Positions 53,131 to 63,149 of a stretch of 64,000 bases of DNA are shown here, one piece after another; position 1 is the stretch's first letter; every line of letters starts with the position of its first letter. The DNA comes from Adhaeribacter arboris (lineage in GTDB: Bacteria; Bacteroidota; Bacteroidia; Cytophagales; Hymenobacteraceae): the NCBI RefSeq assembly GCF_003023845.1, contig NZ_PYFT01000001.1, positions 5,332,001 to 5,396,000 of the forward strand. Direction: 5' to 3'. The notes beneath the pieces were generated by a model that ran no database searches, was not told the DNA's origin, and saw only the letters and a program-made list of their open reading frames with translations. A program made the position numbers and the translations under genes.

Positions 53131-54735
53131 TTATCTCGATAAGATTAACTGTTTGGAAGCTACCTGTTTGCCATTCACCACTAAGGTGTAGATGTAATTA
53201 CCCGCTGGTAAGTCATTCCCATTCATCTGTATCTCCCCACTAGCAGGAGCCTGTAAAGTTTTTACCAGTTTTCCCGTAGCAGAATTATAGACAAGAATTT
53301 GAGCAGTAGCATTAGCAGGAACAGTGTAGCGGAAAGTAGTAGTGGAGTTAACTGGATTAGGAGTGTTTTGTTCCAGTGAAACGCCTAATGAACCTGAATG
53401 CTCGGAATTGTTACTTCCACTCATTCTACCACCCGCTTCTAATTTAGCAATTTTATCTGTTAGGATATTGATAGTTTGCTGTTGTTCCTGCATAGCCTTA
53501 ATCATGATAGGAATCAGTTCCGTATAATTTACGGCTTTTGTATTCAGAATGTCTCTTGTAACTGGTTGGGGATCTATCCTTGCATTGGCAAGATCTTCGT
53601 TTGCAGAGGGCCTCATTTCTTGAGGTTTATTATTAACTTGAGTATCCGAATTCAATGCAAAAGGCATTTCGTTTACCAGATTAGGTAAAACTTGTTCTAA
53701 GTCCTGGGCTAGTAAGCCATAGTGGTTACCTTTAGGCAATTGAAGAGAGGCATATTTTCCATCTTCCCGGTACTGATAGTATTTAGGATTAAGCTTGTTT
53801 ATTATATCTATTGCATTGCCAAAGTCCTGTATATTTTTCTTGATTTCTTTATCGCTGGGTAGGTAGGAGCCATACGTAAAAACATTGCCTTTAAAGGCTC
53901 CGGCATAAACACCAGAGGCCGTTGATCCAGTCTCAGCCCATAAACCATGGTTGGAACTGGAGTAAAAGTTTCCCCCATAATTTCGGAAACTAGATCCCCA
54001 AACCGCAATATTGCTGTTGCTGGTCCCAAAAACGCCAATCCCACTGCTGGTAAACCCATAAACCCCATAACTACTACCCACGCCATAGATGCCCGTATCC
54101 GTACCTCTACCGTACACTCCAACATTGCCATTCCCATAAACTCCGGTACTAGTGCTGCTATAACCATTCACGCCATAAGTACTGCCCGTACCATATACGC
54201 CCCTTTTACCCGTACCAAATACCCCCGCACCGTCGGCATTTTCACTGGAACCATAAACACCATAGGTGGCTCCCTGACCCTGAACCCCGGTTCCGGTACT
54301 ACTGTTGCCATACATAGATATTCCACCCCCTTCTACGTGCAATTTAGCAGCGGGGGAATTAGTACCGATGCCTACGGGTCCGAACACATACAAGCCATTG
54401 CTGGGAGGAACTACATTGGCCCCGATAGACACGCCACCAGCATTATGGGCCAGAAACTTGGTTACTCCATTTACCTGGACCCGAAAAGGAATTTGACTAC
54501 TAGTACTATTCACGTGGAGCTTGGCATTCGGCGCTTTCACGCCCAGTCCCCATAAACCTGCCCCAGTAACTCTGCCCCTTTCCAGGTTATTTGTTTCAAA
54601 GATGACCGAATAGCCGGTGTTGGAACCTATCTTTTCCGCTGTAGTAAGATTATTTCCACCCAGCTTCCATTGAGCTTGGATATCAGAATTAGCTAAAAAT
54701 AGGAAGCCTAAGGCGGTAAGGGTAATTCTTTTCAT
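53131..54735 (-). CDS. T9SS-sorted surface protein with S74-like tail-fiber domain
   Basis: The 534-aa protein has a signal peptide (MKRITLTALGFLFLANSDIQ...). A low-complexity glycine-rich repeat region with GVYG/GIYG units (about 140-270) looks like a beta-helix or fibre. The S74-type 'chaperone of endosialidase' segment follows (about 288-350: SDKEIKKNIQDFGNAIDII and HYGLLAQDLEQVLPNLV). S74 domains of phage fibres self-cleave after assembly; here the context is bacterial. The C-terminus (from about 455: LGVSLEQNTPNPVNSTTTFR) is a T9SS type A sorting domain. It is probably a self-assembling fibre on the cell surface. Confidence 0.85.
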   Translation of the reverse strand: MKRITLTALGFLFLANSDIQAQWKLGGNNLTTAEKIGSNTGYSVIFETNNLERGRVTGAGLWGLGVKAPNAKLHVNSTSSQIPFRVQVNGVTKFLAHNAGGVSIGANVVPPSNGLYVFGPVGIGTNSPAAKLHVEGGGISMYGNSSTGTGVQGQGATYGVYGSSENADGAGVFGTGKRGVYGTGSTYGVNGYSSTSTGVYGNGNVGVYGRGTDTGIYGVGSSYGVYGFTSSGIGVFGTSNSNIAVWGSSFRNYGGNFYSSSNHGLWAETGSTASGVYAGAFKGNVFTYGSYLPSDKEIKKNIQDFGNAIDIINKLNPKYYQYREDGKYASLQLPKGNHYGLLAQDLEQVLPNLVNEMPFALNSDTQVNNKPQEMRPSANEDLANARIDPQPVTRDILNTKAVNYTELIPIMIKAMQEQQQTINILTDKIAKLEAGGRMSGSNNSEHSGSLGVSLEQNTPNPVNSTTTFRYTVPANATAQILVYNSATGKLVKTLQAPASGEIQMNGNDLPAGNYIYTLVVNGKQVASKQLILSR

Positions 54736-55160
54736 AATGTTGAAGTTAAGGTAGGTGACAGGAAATGCTTAGTTCAGGAGGGCAGACGAAACAAGTTCCT
54801 TTTAGTAGGTATGCTAAAAGGAACTACCAGGGTGGAGGAATCTTGCAAGCTAAAGCTTTAAGGTATCAGAATGCAAGAATAATTTTAGGAAATACTCGGT
54901 TCATGTACCGACTAAATTATTCAATAATAACCATTTAACCAATATGCTTCTGGAGGATATAACCAAGTCGTTCGCCATATACGGGCAACCTTGTACTTAG
55001 AGAACCGAAAAATTTTTATGGAAGTATATAAGTTTACTGACGAAGCGGGGAAGTAAAATAGAGTAGTTTAAAATGGTTTAGAAAAAAGGCTATTAATTGC
55101 TAGAATGTGCTGTATTTTAATAGCTTAGGATAATTACTAGTCATTTCGATTTAGTACCTC
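54736..55160. other. Intergenic region
   Basis: No gene is visible. It separates the surface-fibre gene, which starts leftward, from the end of the AraC-type gene, and probably holds the promoter of the former. Confidence 0.45.
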
Positions 55161-56096
55161 CTATTTAATCGGAATATGGAAGTCCACGATACATTTATTT
55201 TCCGGTTGTTTCCGAAAATCATTATGGTAGACTTCATAAGGGGCAAGTTCCGATTTCTGGTAGCCATGTTCCTGCATCCAAACGAAAAGACTATTCCAGG
55301 CTTGTTCAAAATCGTTAAAAGTTATAGTAAATCGCCCAACAATACTTCTTCCTTTCTGAATAGTTAAAGCCTTTATTTCTCCCGCTTCCTTAAAGGGTTT
55401 ATCCGTGGTGAGACAAATGCTCATGCGGATTTTAGTGGAAGCCGTTACTTTATTACTATCGTGCAATATTCTAACTATTTTAGTATCCGGATTTTTTAAT
55501 AGTCCTTTTGGCTGGGCCCATTTAATTAATTGATCAAAGGCTTTCTCTACACCTTTTACACCAATGTGGGTGAGGCAGGCAAAATGTATATCTGGGTTCT
55601 CTTTAAGTTCAATTTTTGCATTCATTGTCAGCCAGTTTAAATGGTCCATAATGTTGCAAATATATGGTTCAATGATCAAAGATATTTGTCCATTCTTGCT
55701 ATCTAGTCTACTTATCTTACTGAATCTATCAGGCATTCTTTTTCTAAATTCCGAGGGTGTTAATCCATAATACATCTTGAAAGCCCTGGTGAAGGAAGAA
55801 TGGCTGTTAAAACCGAATTGGAGCAAAAGCTCCGCTAGGCTAACGACTTTATTCTGCATTAAGATAGAAGCAATTTTTTCAATCCTTCGGCGGCTTATAT
55901 ACGCATTTAAGGGTTCGCCAATGACGGCTTTAAATAATCTATGAAAATGATAAGGAGAATAAAAAGCTACGGTGGAAACCAAGTTTAAAGATAAATCGGC
56001 GTTTAGATTCTCCTCAATGTAATTCAATGCAAGGTTTATACGACGTATATAATCTTTCTGTAATTCCTCTGGATGTATCATTTTAAGGGTAGGCAA
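55161..56096 (-). CDS. AraC-family regulator with GyrI-like effector domain
   Basis: The 311-aa protein has an N-terminal AraC/XylS DNA-binding domain (about residues 15-118). It contains two helix-turn-helices: LSLNLVSTVAFYSPYHFHRL and SLAELLLQFGFNSHSSFTRA, ending with FKMYYGLTPSEFRKR. The C-terminal domain (about 160-311) resembles GyrI/Rob-type small-molecule binding domains, with LCLTTDKPFKEA and FHIPIK. Rob-like proteins control drug efflux and stress genes. The gene is isolated; its own target is unknown. Confidence 0.88.
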   Translation of the reverse strand: MPTLKMIHPEELQKDYIRRINLALNYIEENLNADLSLNLVSTVAFYSPYHFHRLFKAVIGEPLNAYISRRRIEKIASILMQNKVVSLAELLLQFGFNSHSSFTRAFKMYYGLTPSEFRKRMPDRFSKISRLDSKNGQISLIIEPYICNIMDHLNWLTMNAKIELKENPDIHFACLTHIGVKGVEKAFDQLIKWAQPKGLLKNPDTKIVRILHDSNKVTASTKIRMSICLTTDKPFKEAGEIKALTIQKGRSIVGRFTITFNDFEQAWNSLFVWMQEHGYQKSELAPYEVYHNDFRKQPENKCIVDFHIPIK

Positions 56097-56345
56097 GACC
56101 GCTAGCGAATATACATTATTATGCCTATAGTCACTTTATAACTCTAAAATAGACTGGCAAGTTTGTCTTCAAAACTAATGGAAAAAGGAAATAGACCTAT
56201 CCTTGTTTAACAAAAGCTTACTTATAGGGCAAAATTGGAGACTCAAGAGGAAATGGACCCGGAAGCAGTTAATTGAATTTCGAAGAGGGAAAAGTAAAAA
56301 AGGGCGAGTAGCCCTTTCCTTCTAAAAGCAATCGTACCTTAAAAA

Positions 56346-58709
56346 TTATTCGTTCGCCTTCCAATAAATTTTAAAGGTAGAGCCTTTCCCTTCCCGACTC
56401 TCCAATTCAATTTTTCCACCCCTATTTTCAATTATTTTTTTAACAATATACAATCCAATACCACTGCCTTCCACATGGTGATGGGCTCTTGTAAACATGC
56501 CAAATATCTTCTTTTGGTTTTCTTTAATGATGCCCAGGCCGTTATCCGACACTTGTAAAACAATCTGATCCTTTTCTTTATAGGATGAAATATGTACTTC
56601 CGCTCTACGGTCCGGGGAGGAATATTTTAATGCATTAGAAACTAAATTATAAATAATGCTTCTTAGGTTTTTTTTGGAATACTGGATTTCCGAAATTTTA
56701 AAATTAGTGGTCACCATGGGATTAAATGTTTCTATAAGTTCTCGGATATCCAGCTTTACTTCTTCCAATATCTGTGTAAAAGATACTAACTCCACTTCTT
56801 GAAGCTCCATCCGTTGCAGTTTGGAAATATCCGTTAAATCTTTGATGGTGTGTTTAAAACGTTCCACGGCTTGAAACATTCTATCAACTAACGGCTGTTG
56901 CTCTTCCCTGATAGTATCCTCTTCCACCAAGGCGTTTAACAATCCTTCCAGATTAGAGATGGGGGCTTTCAGGTCATGCGATGCGGTATAAATGAAATTA
57001 TCCAGATCGTTGTTCACGATGGTTAGCTGCTCATTTTTCAGTTTCAGACTTTCTTCTGCTTTTTTTAATGCTGTAATATCAGATAGGGTGCCCGTTAATC
57101 GAATTACTTTACCTTTTTCATTTAGCACTGCCTTTCCCTTGGCAACAACATTCCTGATTTCTCCGGATGGGTGAAGTGTTCTATATTCAACCTCGAACTC
57201 TACTCCTTTTTCCACATGAGCTTGGAAAGCATCCTTTATCTTATCTACATCTTCGGGATGGATATACTGACTCATGCTTTGTAAGCCTCTTTCCTCTTCC
57301 GGTATATATGCTCCCGTGATTTCCGCATAGCGATCATCCCACCAGGCTTTATCGTTGATAAAGTCCCAATCCCAAATGCCATCCCGGGTGGCTTGCAGGG
57401 CAAGACTTAAACGTTGTTCACTCTCTTGTACCTCCTTCCGGGCAACCACAAGATCCGTCACATCGGCCGCCGTATTTACTATTCCATAAACTTCCCCCGC
57501 GGAATTTACCAGCGGCGTAAGACTGTAATTATAATAAAACCGCTGGACCTTTCCTGCTATCTCCATATCGAGTCGCTGTTGTTTTACATGCAAAGGGTGT
57601 CCAGAATCAAATACTTGATCCATTTGTTCAAACACTTGCTGGTTTTCTAACTCCTGCATCAAGGCTCGATACGACTTGCCAATTACATCATTTCCTTTTC
57701 CTAGGCCATCTCTTAAGGCTTGATTGGCAAACTGGATCCGCAACTTCTCCCGGCCCACGTAAACCCCTATGGGATAGGGAGAGCTTTCGACCACGGTTCG
57801 TACCAGTTGCTCACTTTCCATTACTTTTTTTCGGCTTATCACCTGATCCGTTACATCAATGGCGTGAACCAGTATCCCATAAGTATTACCTGCCCTATCC
57901 AGGTAGGGCTGGTAAACTAAATCAAGAAATACATCCTCGAGCTCTCCTGTGGCTTTCCTGGCAAGTTTGGCAGGCATCTCATTGCCGACAAAGGCTGTTT
58001 TGGTTTGATAGACTTGGTCTAAAAGTTCGAAGAGCCCTTGCTCTTCTAATTCCGGTAATGCCTCCCGCACGGGTTTACCAATTATTGGTCGATTAATCCC
58101 CACCAACTCCCTATATTTGGGATTGGCGAGCTCAAAAACATGATCGGGTCCGGTTAAAACGCCAATAATAACCGGAGCCTGCATAAACAAGGAATAAAGC
58201 TTTTCTTTTTCAACCTGTATCTGATTTTTTACTGAAACAACATCCTCAATTTGTTGAGCAGATTTTTTGACGTAACTTTTATATTCCTCCTCTCTTTGAA
58301 TCTCTTTGGTGATATCTACTACCTTCTGGATAATATACTCCACTTCCTTATCGGCATTTAAAACGGGAGTATGAATGGGGTACCAGAATTTCTCTTCGAA
58401 GCCGGTACCCAAATGGGCAGGCCGCGGAACATCATACCGTTGCACCTCCATCTTGTGGGGTGTTTTATGTTTTAATACATACTCTAAGGATGATCTAACT
58501 TTTGAAACCCCATTCGCATCCACCTGCTCCGGATTATCCGGAAATGCCTCAAAAATATGTTTACCGATAAGCTGTTCCCGAAAAGTGAAAGTGGCTTCTA
58601 AATAAGCATTGCTGGCATTAAGGATGATCAGATCCGGGGAAAGAATTAAATATAGATCGGGAACCGTCTCAAAAACCTGTAGTTTTGATTTATCTAATTT
58701 GGATGCCAT
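56346..58709 (-). CDS. Multi-PAS sensor histidine kinase
   Basis: The 787-aa cytosolic kinase has four or so PAS domains at about residues 10-135, 165-290, 295-425 and 430-555. A dimerisation and phosphoacceptor helix follows with TASHDLKAPISNLEGLL (H578), and a HATPase_c domain with NLVSNALKYSSPDRRAE, DNGLGII and GSGIGLYIVKKI. There are no transmembrane segments and no receiver. The output partner is not in the window. Confidence 0.9.
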   Translation of the reverse strand: MASKLDKSKLQVFETVPDLYLILSPDLIILNASNAYLEATFTFREQLIGKHIFEAFPDNPEQVDANGVSKVRSSLEYVLKHKTPHKMEVQRYDVPRPAHLGTGFEEKFWYPIHTPVLNADKEVEYIIQKVVDITKEIQREEEYKSYVKKSAQQIEDVVSVKNQIQVEKEKLYSLFMQAPVIIGVLTGPDHVFELANPKYRELVGINRPIIGKPVREALPELEEQGLFELLDQVYQTKTAFVGNEMPAKLARKATGELEDVFLDLVYQPYLDRAGNTYGILVHAIDVTDQVISRKKVMESEQLVRTVVESSPYPIGVYVGREKLRIQFANQALRDGLGKGNDVIGKSYRALMQELENQQVFEQMDQVFDSGHPLHVKQQRLDMEIAGKVQRFYYNYSLTPLVNSAGEVYGIVNTAADVTDLVVARKEVQESEQRLSLALQATRDGIWDWDFINDKAWWDDRYAEITGAYIPEEERGLQSMSQYIHPEDVDKIKDAFQAHVEKGVEFEVEYRTLHPSGEIRNVVAKGKAVLNEKGKVIRLTGTLSDITALKKAEESLKLKNEQLTIVNNDLDNFIYTASHDLKAPISNLEGLLNALVEEDTIREEQQPLVDRMFQAVERFKHTIKDLTDISKLQRMELQEVELVSFTQILEEVKLDIRELIETFNPMVTTNFKISEIQYSKKNLRSIIYNLVSNALKYSSPDRRAEVHISSYKEKDQIVLQVSDNGLGIIKENQKKIFGMFTRAHHHVEGSGIGLYIVKKIIENRGGKIELESREGKGSTFKIYWKANE

Positions 58710-58860
58710 TATACGTAATCTATATCATGATTATTTAGGAAAATGTAAACTACAGCTAAAAAAGCAACTTTAAATAGGAACCTATCTTTTAATGGCCATA
58801 TTTCCTACATGAAGGCAGTAGGATTTTAATTCTTCCCAGATATACGTGTCAAGCCGCAAA
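58710..58860. other. Spacer before the IS3-end fragment
   Basis: No gene is seen upstream of the multi-PAS kinase. Confidence 0.4.
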
Positions 58861-58938
58861 TGGACCACTTTTAAACCAGGATGGACGAGACCAACGGTCA
58901 ACTTTTTTCAGAATGAGTCACCTGATAAATCTATCTCA
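58861..58938 (+). mobile_element. Solo IS3-family right end
   Basis: Roughly 78 bp from TGGACCACTTTTAAACCAGG through CCAACGGTCAAC to AATCTATCTCA matches the end of the fragment at 63065-63137 (CCAACGGTTAACGTTTTTAG ... AATCTGTCTCA). No transposase sequence is attached, so this is a relic. Confidence 0.65.
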
Positions 58939-59283
58939 AAAATGACTTAAATAAGAGAAAGAAAAAGACTTGGTAGTTGCAGGTCTTTTTGGCTGAATAG
59001 TAATCTCGAATAGGCATCTCGAAAAACAAGATTGATTTTTCATTCTGATGAGGAGATAGCAAGATAATAGAGGATTAAGGAGTATTAATTAGGTTTAATA
59101 TCTATTATTAACTATATTTAAACCGGCTAAGGATATCCTGCTTATGAAAGCATCGCTTCTCTGGTAGCTATGGCAGAAAAAATAATATTTTACCAATAAA
59201 ATACCACCAGGAACTAAGTAAGCGTTTTAGGTGTAATGCGCTCAACCTGGCAGAGGTGCTTTCCTTAGTTTAAAAGATAAATT
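58939..59283. other. Gene-free spacer with a weak hairpin
   Basis: AAAAAGACTTG ... CAGGTCTTTTT at about 58965-58992 can form a short hairpin. Otherwise nothing is recognised. Confidence 0.4.
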
Positions 59284-59466
59284 ATGTTAGCCAACATCAC
59301 CTTCTATCAAACCAATCGCGAGAGGTTAAAACAGCTTTATAGTGGACGGTATCTGCTCATTATTGAACAAAAGGTTTGGGGTGATTTTACTACTTGGGCG
59401 GAAGCTTGCCGGAAAGGATTAGGCTTACTCCACCAAGACAATTTCCTGATCAAGTACTGCTCTTAG
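59284..59466 (+). CDS. Small DUF5678-like protein, 60 aa
   Basis: The product (MLANITFYQTNRERLKQLYS, then GRYLLIIEQKVWGDF, TWAEACRKGLGLL, NFLIKYCS) has the pattern of short proteins with a GKYVxI-x-V-G-x-F-x-T-x-EA-x-GL-x-FLIK layout. From memory it resembles DUF5678, often found beside aspartyl protease-like genes. It stands alone. The role is unknown. Confidence 0.5.
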   Translation: MLANITFYQTNRERLKQLYSGRYLLIIEQKVWGDFTTWAEACRKGLGLLHQDNFLIKYCS

Positions 59467-59496
59467 ACTAAGACCCTAACTTTGAGGCAAGTTTTT

Positions 59497-59994
59497 CTAC
59501 CTCTTGGCTACTATCAATTCGGCTTGCGCCTGCTGTAACCATTCTTCTGCCTGAATTTTCTTGTTAAAGATTTGCATCTGAAAAGCTCCTCGTATTCGAT
59601 GGTGCAGGTTTTCGGCCGATAAACGGGCTAAGGGTTCTGGGCTAGTAATGTGGGCAAAATGCGTCAATCCGGCTGTGAGGGCTCGGGGAACCCAGTGGGT
59701 GACAAGCCATTCGGTGGCCTGGCTCCAGGGGCCCGCCACTAACCGGTTATCATTTAGTAGCTGGGAACTTTCATTATCCGCTACTACTTCCAGGCTGGCG
59801 TCGGCACCTTGCTGAACACTGGCCAGGCATTGCGAACCCAACCAATTATTATAGACCCAGCCGGTTGCTGGCTCGTAGGTGATGGTCAGAAAAATCCGCC
59901 CTGCTGCATTCTTTAATTCTCTTTTCACGTCTATAAGGATTATTCCCCCGAGCCACCCATTTGGACTGGGTAGGGTGGTATACGTAATCCCCAT
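59497..59994 (-). CDS. Hypothetical protein with STAS-like layout, 165 aa
   Basis: The product begins MGITYTTLPSPNGWLGGIIL. The N-terminal half is strand-rich (FLTITYEPATGWVYNNWLGS), followed by ATEWLVTHWVPRALTAGLTH and a C-terminal helix FNKKIQAEEWLQQAQAELIV. From memory, similar STAS-like Bacteroidota proteins have a W-x-x-A-x-E-W-L pattern. No signal peptide or membrane segment is visible. The function is unknown. Confidence 0.5.
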   Translation of the reverse strand: MGITYTTLPSPNGWLGGIILIDVKRELKNAAGRIFLTITYEPATGWVYNNWLGSQCLASVQQGADASLEVVADNESSQLLNDNRLVAGPWSQATEWLVTHWVPRALTAGLTHFAHITSPEPLARLSAENLHHRIRGAFQMQIFNKKIQAEEWLQQAQAELIVAKR

Positions 59995-60484
59995 TAAATC
60001 AACTAGTAAGTGTTAAAAAACTTAGTCTTAATAACGAATCTTATGGTAAATAAGCGATCTTTTCTAGGTTTTGTTATATTGTGAGATTGCCACGCAGCAA
60101 CCATACGGGCGAGGGAACAGCTATTTTATTAATGCTAATGCTTTTGTTGTTATAAATTAGACAAGCCCCAATTACCTACTGTGCTTCGTTAACGCAAAGT
60201 TAAAATAGGGTATTCTCGCAGCTTGCCTAATTGGTCGAATAGTTCATAAACTTCCTCGTTATCGTGTTCCAAAAACGTTCAATGCTTGTACCAAAAACGA
60301 ACACTTTAATGCCTTATTTTGTCACAACCAAGTGATAATTAAGCATTTGATTTCTGGCATATTTTTAGACCCAAAACTCGGATGCGGTAAATAGTAACCA
60401 GATACATAACTTCTGCGCTGCTAAGATATAACAGTTACAGGTATAAAAAAGGAGAAGTATAAGCGTTTAAATAAACTTTCTTTT
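59995..60484. other. Intergenic region between divergent genes
   Basis: No gene is supported. It lies between the divergent 165-aa gene and the permease gene and should contain both promoters. Confidence 0.5.
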
Positions 60485-62815
60485 ATGTTTAGAACAAATC
60501 TTAAAATTGCCTGGCGAAATCTTGTAAAAGACAAGCAATTTACCTTTATAAATGTACTTGGTTTATCGGCAGGACTTGCTTGTTCGTTACTTATTTTCTT
60601 ATGGGTGAAGGACGAATTGAGCTATGATAAATTCTTTGCTAATGAGGATCGCATATACAAGCTCATGGAAAACAATTCAGAAGAATCATCGGGCTTGTTA
60701 AGCGATGCGGTTAAGCAACAAATACCGGGAGTTAAGTATGCAGCAGCCGTCGCACCGTCTAACTGGTTTCCACAATACACGCTTTCCGTTGGCGACAAAA
60801 ATATTAAAGCCAATGGGCAATATACCGGTAAGGATTATTTCCATATTTTTTCTTTCAAACTTATCGAAGGCAAAAAAAATGGAGTACTCGAAAACAAAAA
60901 TTCCATTGTGCTATCGGACGAGCTGGCAAAGAAACTTTTTGGTTCTACCGAAAATATTATCGGGAAGCCGGTACGATTTGATCAAGCAACAACCTTCTAT
61001 GTCTCCGGCGTGTTTGAAAAAGTACCGAAGCATTCCTCGCAGCAGTTTGACTTTGTACTATCATTTGAATATTTTAAAATTATTAAAGATTGGGTAACAA
61101 GATGGGAGAATAAAGGCCCACACAACTATATATTGTTAGACCAAAAAACGGATATTAAAGCCTTTAACAAAAAAGTCTCCAACATAATTGCGGTCAATTT
61201 CGGCGATACGACCAGTAAAGTTTCGGCAGCAAGATTTTCAGATCTTTACCTGCATAATAATTACGGCAATAATGCGAAAAGCGCCGGCAGAATTGAATAT
61301 GTGAGACTGTTTTCAATACTGGCCATATTTATTTTAGTGATTGCCTGTATCAACTTCATGAATCTTTCCACCGCAAAGGCATCCGGCCGTTTAAAAGAAA
61401 TCGGCATTAAGAAAGTAATTGGCGCCGATCGTAAACAGCTCATCTTTCAATTTCTCTCCGAATCGTTGTTGCTTACATTATTAGCAACCGTATTGGCAGC
61501 AGCAATTGCCATATTGCTATTGCCCGCCTTCAATCAGATTACAGGAAAACAAATCATTCTAAATTTTGACACGACTATCATCGTTTATCTTATAGTAATT
61601 ATTCTCGGCACCGGTTTACTGGCCGGCAGCTATCCGGCTTTGTATTTGTCTAAGTTTAATCCTCTTTCTGTATTAAAAGGCAAACTCCATACTTCTGCAG
61701 CGGAAGTGTTGTCGAGAAAAGGACTCGTGGTTTTTCAATTTACCCTATCCACTATTTTAATTGTTGCCGTAATGGTTATCTATCAGCAGATACAATTAAT
61801 ACAAAACACTGACGCTGGTTATAATAAAAATAATATTCTTCGCCTGTCTGTAGAAGGTAACATACGAGGTAAAGAAAAAGAATTTATAGCAGAACTTAAA
61901 AATATTCCGGGCGTCGTTAATGCCAGCTCTACGTTGCATAAAATGATTGGGCATGGCTATTCCCATTACGGTATGAATTGGCCAGGAAAAGATCCTAGCA
62001 GTGAACTTATTTTTGAAGCTTTTGAAGTTGATTATGACTTTATTGAAACGATGGGGATGCAAATTAAAGAAGGCAGAAGTTTTTCACGGAGTTTTGGCGC
62101 CGATTCCACAAAAATTGTCTTGAATGAAACAGCGGCTAAAATGATGGGGCTAAAAGATCCAGTGGGGAAAAACATCCTTAAGTTTGGTAATAAAATGCAG
62201 ATTATTGGGGTTGTAAAGGATTTTCATTTTGAGTCCTTGCATGAGCCAATAAAGCCTTGTTATCTGTCCTTACTGCCGGGGAATACAATCGTGGCCAGGG
62301 TGCAGGTAAACAATGAACGACAAACTATTGCCGCCATTGGGCGCTTGTATGAAAATTATAATCCCGGTTTACCGTTCACATTTAATTTTCTGGAGGAAGC
62401 TTATCAAAAGCAATATGAATCAGAAACAAGAGTATCTGCCTTATCCAAATATTTTGCGGGATTAGCCATTGTTATTTCCTGCCTGGGCTTATTTGGCCTA
62501 GCAGCATTCACTGCCCAAAAAAGAAGAAAAGAAATCGCGGTGAGAAAAGTAATCGGCGCCTCCGTCATCAACATTACAACGATGCTGTCAAAAGATTTTT
62601 TAAAGTTGATTTTTATTTCATTGACGCTTGCTCTTCCTGCAGCGGGGTGGTTGATGAGTAATTGGCTTCAAAGCTATGCGTACCGCATCCGCATTACACC
62701 CTACATATTTGTAATTACCGGCCTATCTATAATACTAATAACTTTATTCACCATAAGTTTTCAAGCTATAAAAGCAGCAATGGCAAACCCGGTGAAGAGT
62801 TTGAAAACGGAATAA
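60485..62815 (+). CDS. MacB/FtsX-family ABC transporter permease
   Basis: The 776-aa protein is an inner-membrane permease of the MacB/FtsX type with two repeats. The N-terminal helix (FINVLGLSAGLACSLLIFLW) follows the conserved FRTNLKIAWRNLVKDKQFT. A large periplasmic MacB_PCD domain follows (about 45-260). Then three helices with the signature LKEIGIKKVIGADRKQLIFQ (about 275-400), a second periplasmic domain and the repeated RRKEIAVRKVIGASVINIT near 685. No ATPase lies beside it in the window, as is usual in Bacteroidota where these genes often stand alone. It probably handles signalling or peptide/lipid export. Confidence 0.9.
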   Translation: MFRTNLKIAWRNLVKDKQFTFINVLGLSAGLACSLLIFLWVKDELSYDKFFANEDRIYKLMENNSEESSGLLSDAVKQQIPGVKYAAAVAPSNWFPQYTLSVGDKNIKANGQYTGKDYFHIFSFKLIEGKKNGVLENKNSIVLSDELAKKLFGSTENIIGKPVRFDQATTFYVSGVFEKVPKHSSQQFDFVLSFEYFKIIKDWVTRWENKGPHNYILLDQKTDIKAFNKKVSNIIAVNFGDTTSKVSAARFSDLYLHNNYGNNAKSAGRIEYVRLFSILAIFILVIACINFMNLSTAKASGRLKEIGIKKVIGADRKQLIFQFLSESLLLTLLATVLAAAIAILLLPAFNQITGKQIILNFDTTIIVYLIVIILGTGLLAGSYPALYLSKFNPLSVLKGKLHTSAAEVLSRKGLVVFQFTLSTILIVAVMVIYQQIQLIQNTDAGYNKNNILRLSVEGNIRGKEKEFIAELKNIPGVVNASSTLHKMIGHGYSHYGMNWPGKDPSSELIFEAFEVDYDFIETMGMQIKEGRSFSRSFGADSTKIVLNETAAKMMGLKDPVGKNILKFGNKMQIIGVVKDFHFESLHEPIKPCYLSLLPGNTIVARVQVNNERQTIAAIGRLYENYNPGLPFTFNFLEEAYQKQYESETRVSALSKYFAGLAIVISCLGLFGLAAFTAQKRRKEIAVRKVIGASVINITTMLSKDFLKLIFISLTLALPAAGWLMSNWLQSYAYRIRITPYIFVITGLSIILITLFTISFQAIKAAMANPVKSLKTE

Positions 62816-62819
62816 GGGC

Positions 62820-63023
62820 TAAATGGAATTCTTAAGCAGGAATATCTGCTTCATCGCTGGGTGTATTCTTTGATTCAGGCGCGATGGGTGCTGGAGCAAG
62901 CCGTGTTTCTCTACAACTACAAGCGTCCCTACCTAAGTTGTGACCTGCTGGATCCCGAACAGGCCCATCACCAGACAGGGTACCTGAAAAGAAGATGGAA
63001 AAACTACTATAAAAAAAGTATTT
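62820..63023 (+). pseudogene. IS3-family transposase, C-terminal fragment
   Basis: The fragment reads NGILKQEYLLHRWVYSLIQA, then EQAVFLYNYKRPYLSCDLLD and PEQAHHQTGYLKRRWKNYYK. NGILK-x-EYL and the YN-x-x-RP motif are the C-terminal end of the IS3 DDE domain. The N-terminal part is missing, and the fragment starts five bases after the permease stop. It is a different subgroup from the copy at 40.7 kb. Confidence 0.85.
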
Positions 63024-63137
63024 AGCAACGTTGGCCAGTAACGTCAAACAAGAGGAACCAATAATGGTCAACTCCGAGTAAGGATTAATAACCAACGGTT
63101 AACGTTTTTAGGACGGGTCAATCCCAAATCTGTCTCA
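62820..63137 (+). mobile_element. IS3-family element, right end only
   Basis: It consists of the transposase fragment plus 114 bp ending in TGTCTCA at 63137. The end matches the solo end at 58861-58938. The left end is not present in the window. Confidence 0.7.
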
Positions 63138-63149
63138 GGAAACGACGGT

